From assembly GCA_046350555.1 (NCBI GenBank), contig JAXMAF010000008.1, forward strand, positions 62,001 to 126,000: a stretch of DNA of 64,000 bases, given 5' to 3'. A program made the position numbers and the translations under genes. A model generated the notes under the pieces. That model made no database searches. It saw only the letters and a program-made list of their open reading frames with translations, and had not been told where the DNA came from. This DNA is from JAXMAF01 sp046350555 (GTDB taxonomy: Bacteria > Planctomycetota > Phycisphaerae > Phycisphaerales > SM1A02). Numbering within the stretch: position 1 is the first letter of the stretch; every line of letters starts with the position of its first letter. Positions 62,693 through 64,000 of this stretch are shown piece after piece.

Positions 62693-64000
62693 ATGACGCG
62701 ATCCGCACCTTCCGCCGAACCCCGACCCCCCGTGCCATCCACTCCACGCATCATCGTCATCGGCGCCGGCCTGGCCGGACTCGCCGCGAGCGTCGAACTC
62801 GCCCGGCGCGGCGCGGCGGTCACCCTCGTCGAGCGCAACCAGCACCTCGGCGGCAAGATGAACGTGCTGAGCGAGGGAGGCTTCTCCTTCGACATGGGAC
62901 CGACGATCCTCACGATGCCGGATGTGTTGCGCGGCATCATTGCGCGCTGCGGGCGGCGCGTGGAGGATTACGTCGACCTCGTGCGGCTCGATCCGCAATG
63001 GCGCTGCTTCTACGAGGATGGAACCCGCATCGACCTGCTGGAAGACGAGAACGCGATGGCCGCGTCGCTCGATCGACGCTTCCCAGCCACCGGCGCCGGA
63101 GACGGGTGGCGTCGATTCCTCGCCTACAGCCGCCGCATGCTGCGACTGAGCGAGAAGGTCTTCTTCTACCGCGATCTCGGTGGAATCTCGGATCTCATGT
63201 GGAAGCCGCCGGCGCGCGAGCCGGGGCTCCTCGCCGACGTGCTGGCGATGCGCATGCACAGCACGGTGGCCGCGACGGCGCATCGCTGTGTCGACGAGCC
63301 GCATGTTCGACAGCTGACCGAGCACTTCCTCCAGTACGTGGGCTCCAGCCCATTCCTTGCGCCGGCGATCCTCTCGCTGATCGCCGCCGCCCAGGTCGAC
63401 CAGGGCTGCTGGTACGCGATGGGCGGAACGCGCATGGTCGCGCGGGCGCTCGTCCGCCTCGCCCGCGAGCACGGCGTCGAGACGATCGCGGGCGTCGGCG
63501 TGCGTCGCGTCATCTGCTCCGATCGAGGCCGACCGTCCGCCGGCGCGGATTCCGAGGACGACCGGCGCGGATCGGACCGGCTCGAGGGCGCCGCGGCCTC
63601 GGTCGTTCGAGGCGTCGAGCTCGACGATGGCCGAACGCTCGAAGCCGACGCGGTCGTCAGCAACTGCGACGTCCAGCGGACCTATCGCGACCTCGTGGGA
63701 TCGCGCGCCGCCCGGCGCGAGCAGGCGTCGATCGCCGCGGCCTATGTCCCGGCGTGCAGCGGGGTCGTCCTCTACCTCGGCCTCGATCGGCGCTACGAGG
63801 AACTTGCGCATCACTGCTTCCTCTTCAGCCGCGACTCGCAGGAGGAGTTCGACGACATCTACCGCCGCGGCGTCCCGGCGCAGGATCCGACGATCTATCT
63901 CGCGGCGCCCTCGCGGACCGACCCAGGCCAGGCGCCTCCCGGCGGCGAGGCGCTCTACGTCCTCGTCCACACGCCGTACCTGCGTCCGGGACAGCGGTGG
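62693..64000 (+). CDS. Second phytoene desaturase-family protein (partial, runs off the window)
   Basis: 436 codons without stop to the window end. After a 17-residue Pro-rich lead the FAD site is IIVIGAGLAGLAASVELARR, then ERNQHLGGKMNVLSEGGFSF, DMGPTILTMPDVLRGIIARC and IDLLEDENAMAASLDRRF, with VGSSPFLAPAILSLIAAAQV and YAMGGTRMVARALVRLA. This is the CrtI/CrtN branch, more canonical than the first desaturase. The C-terminal FAD signature lies beyond the window. The dispersed motif ATCAACCGGGACGCGCAT ends in its ATG, and no Shine-Dalgarno sequence is seen. Confidence 0.88.
   Translation, partial: MTRSAPSAEPRPPVPSTPRIIVIGAGLAGLAASVELARRGAAVTLVERNQHLGGKMNVLSEGGFSFDMGPTILTMPDVLRGIIARCGRRVEDYVDLVRLDPQWRCFYEDGTRIDLLEDENAMAASLDRRFPATGAGDGWRRFLAYSRRMLRLSEKVFFYRDLGGISDLMWKPPAREPGLLADVLAMRMHSTVAATAHRCVDEPHVRQLTEHFLQYVGSSPFLAPAILSLIAAAQVDQGCWYAMGGTRMVARALVRLAREHGVETIAGVGVRRVICSDRGRPSAGADSEDDRRGSDRLEGAAASVVRGVELDDGRTLEADAVVSNCDVQRTYRDLVGSRAARREQASIAAAYVPACSGVVLYLGLDRRYEELAHHCFLFSRDSQEEFDDIYRRGVPAQDPTIYLAAPSRTDPGQAPPGGEALYVLVHTPYLRPGQRW

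Overview
The window is GC-rich bacterial chromosome. It most likely comes from the Planctomycetota, class Phycisphaerae; this is inference, not a database result. Clues are the paired EF-hand/dockerin-like C-terminus (DLDGNG..DGADLGLLLG) on a secreted repeat protein at 32.4-35.3 kb, its CC-rich cysteine modules, a kdsC plus giant LptC-like locus (so LPS and an outer membrane), an mreBCD set, and two phytoene-desaturase-like genes flanking an aldehyde dehydrogenase, as expected for a squalene-derived C30 carotenoid pathway. There is no prophage, insertion sequence, rRNA or CRISPR array. One tRNA (Asp) is present.

Layout. 0.3-9.1 kb, minus strand: miaA, topA, a nucleoside-permease-like MFS protein, an O-antigen-ligase-like protein and asparagine synthetase (the last two look like the edge of a polysaccharide locus). 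Most of these are broken by many single-base shifts although the coding sequence is otherwise well kept. That points to sequence or assembly error more than to true decay. 9.1-17.5 kb, plus strand: pgk, a thioredoxin/TPR protein, rpe, a degenerate histidine phosphatase, accD-lnt and a HEAT lipoprotein. 17.6-23.0 kb: a cell-shape block (coiled-coil membrane protein, a 59-residue membrane protein, mreB, mreC, mreD), then a GlmU-like hexapeptide protein. 23.0-29.4 kb: an intergenic repeat cluster, polA, a FitAB-type toxin-antitoxin pair, tRNA-Asp and a GT5-like glycosyltransferase. 29.4-35.3 kb, minus: zinc-ribbon membrane protein, transglutaminase-like pseudoenzyme, MlaE permease, the large secreted protein. 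35.7-47.3 kb: methyltransferase, VWA protein, agmatinase family, HU, trmL, glyA, an EEP hydrolase, ogt, ugd and two FHA proteins.

47.4-52.5 kb, minus: a collinear run of KamA (lysine 2,3-aminomutase family), YkgJ-type metal-cluster protein, two Ddl-like ATP-grasp ligases and a GNAT acetyltransferase. This is the best candidate for an undescribed pathway, perhaps making a beta-amino-acid amide or dipeptide. 52.7-58.2 kb: a lone pntAA-like gene, kdsC and a 1,266-residue LptC/LptA-like protein. 58.3-64 kb: tryptophan 2,3-dioxygenase and the carotenoid genes, the last running off the end.

Transcription signals. At least eight genes have a TANNNT hexamer (TACGCT, TACGAT, TACACT and similar) only 5-7 nt before the start codon and no Shine-Dalgarno sequence, which suggests leaderless transcripts. 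The tRNA promoter and the promoter at 17.55 kb show the usual -35/-10 pair with the same style of -10 box.
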